Source of the DNA: Actinomycetota bacterium
Lineage (GTDB): Bacteria; Actinomycetota; Thermoleophilia; Gaiellales; Gaiellaceae
NCBI GenBank assembly: GCA_013694685.1
Contig: JACDBY010000390.1
Location: forward strand, 1 to 16,685
Length of the DNA: 16,685 nt
Direction of reading: 5' to 3'
A program made the translations under genes and the position numbers. The stretch's first letter is position 1, and the number at the start of each line of letters is the position of its first letter. Shown here piece after piece: positions 15,712 through 16,685 of the stretch. Below the pieces are notes generated by a model. The model made no database searches and had not been told where the DNA came from. It was given only the letters and a program-made list of their open reading frames with translations.

Positions 15712-16677
15712 GTGAAGCTCGGGCTCCTCTCGACCGCGAACATCAACGCCCAGATCATCCAGGGCGCGGCCGAGACCGACCGCGTCGACGTCGCCGCCGT
15801 CGGCAGCCGCGACGGCGCCCGGGCGCAGACGTACGCGGCCGAGCACGGGATTCCGCGGGCGCACTCGACGTACGAGGAGCTCCTCGAGGACACCGACGTC
15901 GACGCGATCTACATCTCCCTCCCGAACGGCATGCACCACGAGTGGACGATGAAGGCGCTCGCCGCGGGCAAGCACGTCCTCTGCGAAAAGCCCTATTCAC
16001 GCCACCCCGCGGAGGTCGAGGAGGCATTCGACGCGGCCGAGGCGGCCGGGTTGATCCTCACCGAGGCGTTCATGTACCGCCATCATCCGCAGACGAAGGA
16101 GATCGAGCGGCTCGTTCGGGAGGGCGCGATCGGCCGGCTCCGCTCCGTCCGGTCGGTCTTCAGCTTCGCGCTCACCGACCTGACGAACGTCCGGGCAGAT
16201 CCCGAGCTGGCGGGTGGCGCCCTGATGGACGTCGGTTGCTACTGCGTGAGCGGCGCCCGGATCGTTGCGGGCGACCCGGTCTCCGTCCTCGCCGAGCAGG
16301 TCGTCGGGGAGACCGGCGTCGACATGGCGACGCACGGGACGATGCGATTCTGGGACGACGTGGTCGCGCAGTTCGAGGCGTCGTTCCTCGCGCCGGAGCG
16401 CCAGGCGCTCGAGATCGTCGGTGACGGTGGCGTCCTGCGGGTAGCCGCGCCGTGGCGCGTCGACTGGGGCGGTGAGCTCCGCCTAGAACGCAACGGCAAT
16501 TCGGAGCGCGTCGAGGTCGAGCTCGCGAATTCGTACCGGCTCGAGCTCGAGAACTTCGCCCACGCGACGGAGTTCCTCGCCTCGCCGCTCCTCGGGCGTG
16601 GGGACGCGACCGTGCAGGCGCGGACGCTCGACGCGCTCTACCGCTCGGCGGCCGAGGGCACGCGCATCGCGGTGTAG
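15712..16677 (+). CDS. Gfo/Idh/MocA-family dehydrogenase
   Basis: The 321-aa product is a NAD(P)-dependent sugar or polyol oxidoreductase of the Gfo/Idh/MocA family. Residues 1-120 are the Rossmann domain: G-L-L-S-T-A-N-I-N at 4-12, then G-K-H-V-L-C-E-K-P at 86-94 with the signature E92-K93-P94. T-E-A-F-M-Y-R-H-H-P-Q at 117-127 and D-V-G-C-Y in the second domain are typical of the dihydrodiol/D-xylose dehydrogenase branch, which oxidises D-xylose to the lactone or works on related sugars. The GTG start lies 9 bp after xylB; the ribosome site is weak (GAG). As the last gene of the pentose operon it may offer an oxidative route or recycle an off-path sugar. The exact substrate is not decided. 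The stop at 16675-16677 is only 8 bp from the window end, so the operon may continue. Confidence 0.9.
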   Translation: MKLGLLSTANINAQIIQGAAETDRVDVAAVGSRDGARAQTYAAEHGIPRAHSTYEELLEDTDVDAIYISLPNGMHHEWTMKALAAGKHVLCEKPYSRHPAEVEEAFDAAEAAGLILTEAFMYRHHPQTKEIERLVREGAIGRLRSVRSVFSFALTDLTNVRADPELAGGALMDVGCYCVSGARIVAGDPVSVLAEQVVGETGVDMATHGTMRFWDDVVAQFEASFLAPERQALEIVGDGGVLRVAAPWRVDWGGELRLERNGNSERVEVELANSYRLELENFAHATEFLASPLLGRGDATVQARTLDALYRSAAEGTRIAV

Positions 16678-16685
16678 TCGCGGAC

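Overview
The window is very GC-rich, gene-dense DNA with GC-biased third codon positions, frequent GTG starts, 4-bp ATGA/GTGA gene overlaps and at least one probable leaderless gene. This fits an actinomycete-type genome, probably a soil or sediment lineage such as Thermoleophilia/Gaiellales. That placement is an inference from style and gene content; no marker gene is present.

Layout. (1) Positions 2-259 hold the C-terminal end of an IS110-family transposase, cut by the window edge. (2) Positions 274-3223 on the minus strand form a glyoxylate-shunt operon: aceA (isocitrate lyase), then a 51-residue Cys-rich microprotein gene joined to aceA by an ATGA overlap, then aceB (malate synthase A). 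A GntR/FCD regulator is divergent from it (3355-4083, plus). The shared 131-bp region carries three CGGATCC-centred boxes, which suggests local repression and autoregulation. (3) Positions 4087-7820 on the minus strand form a three-gene set of unknown role: a 70-aa small protein, a SnoaL/NTF2-like protein, and a 1037-aa fusion. The fusion joins an RnfD/NqrB-like membrane domain to a seven-repeat FG-GAP propeller and an ASPIC/UnbV tail. (4) Positions 7856-10001 on the plus strand hold a nitroreductase, a ROK sugar kinase and an SDR oxidoreductase, joined by 4-bp overlaps. (5) Positions 10088-16677 on the plus strand are a xylose-type uptake and catabolism operon: periplasmic-type binding protein (xylF), single-NBD ATPase (xylG-like), permease (xylH), xylose-isomerase-like TIM-barrel enzyme, xylulokinase (xylB) and a Gfo/Idh/MocA dehydrogenase.

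How the genes work together. The aceA/aceB block would let the cell grow on acetate or fatty acids. The last block would import a pentose, most likely D-xylose, isomerise it to the ketose, phosphorylate it to D-xylulose 5-phosphate and feed the pentose phosphate pathway. The SDR and the Gfo/Idh protein are candidates for a side route of sugar oxidation. The least explained parts are the RnfD-FG-GAP-ASPIC fusion with its two small partners, and the Cys-rich microprotein inside the glyoxylate operon. No gene-free stretch exceeds 300 bp; the largest are 3224-3354 and 10002-10087, both annotated as control regions. I saw no tRNA, rRNA or CRISPR array.
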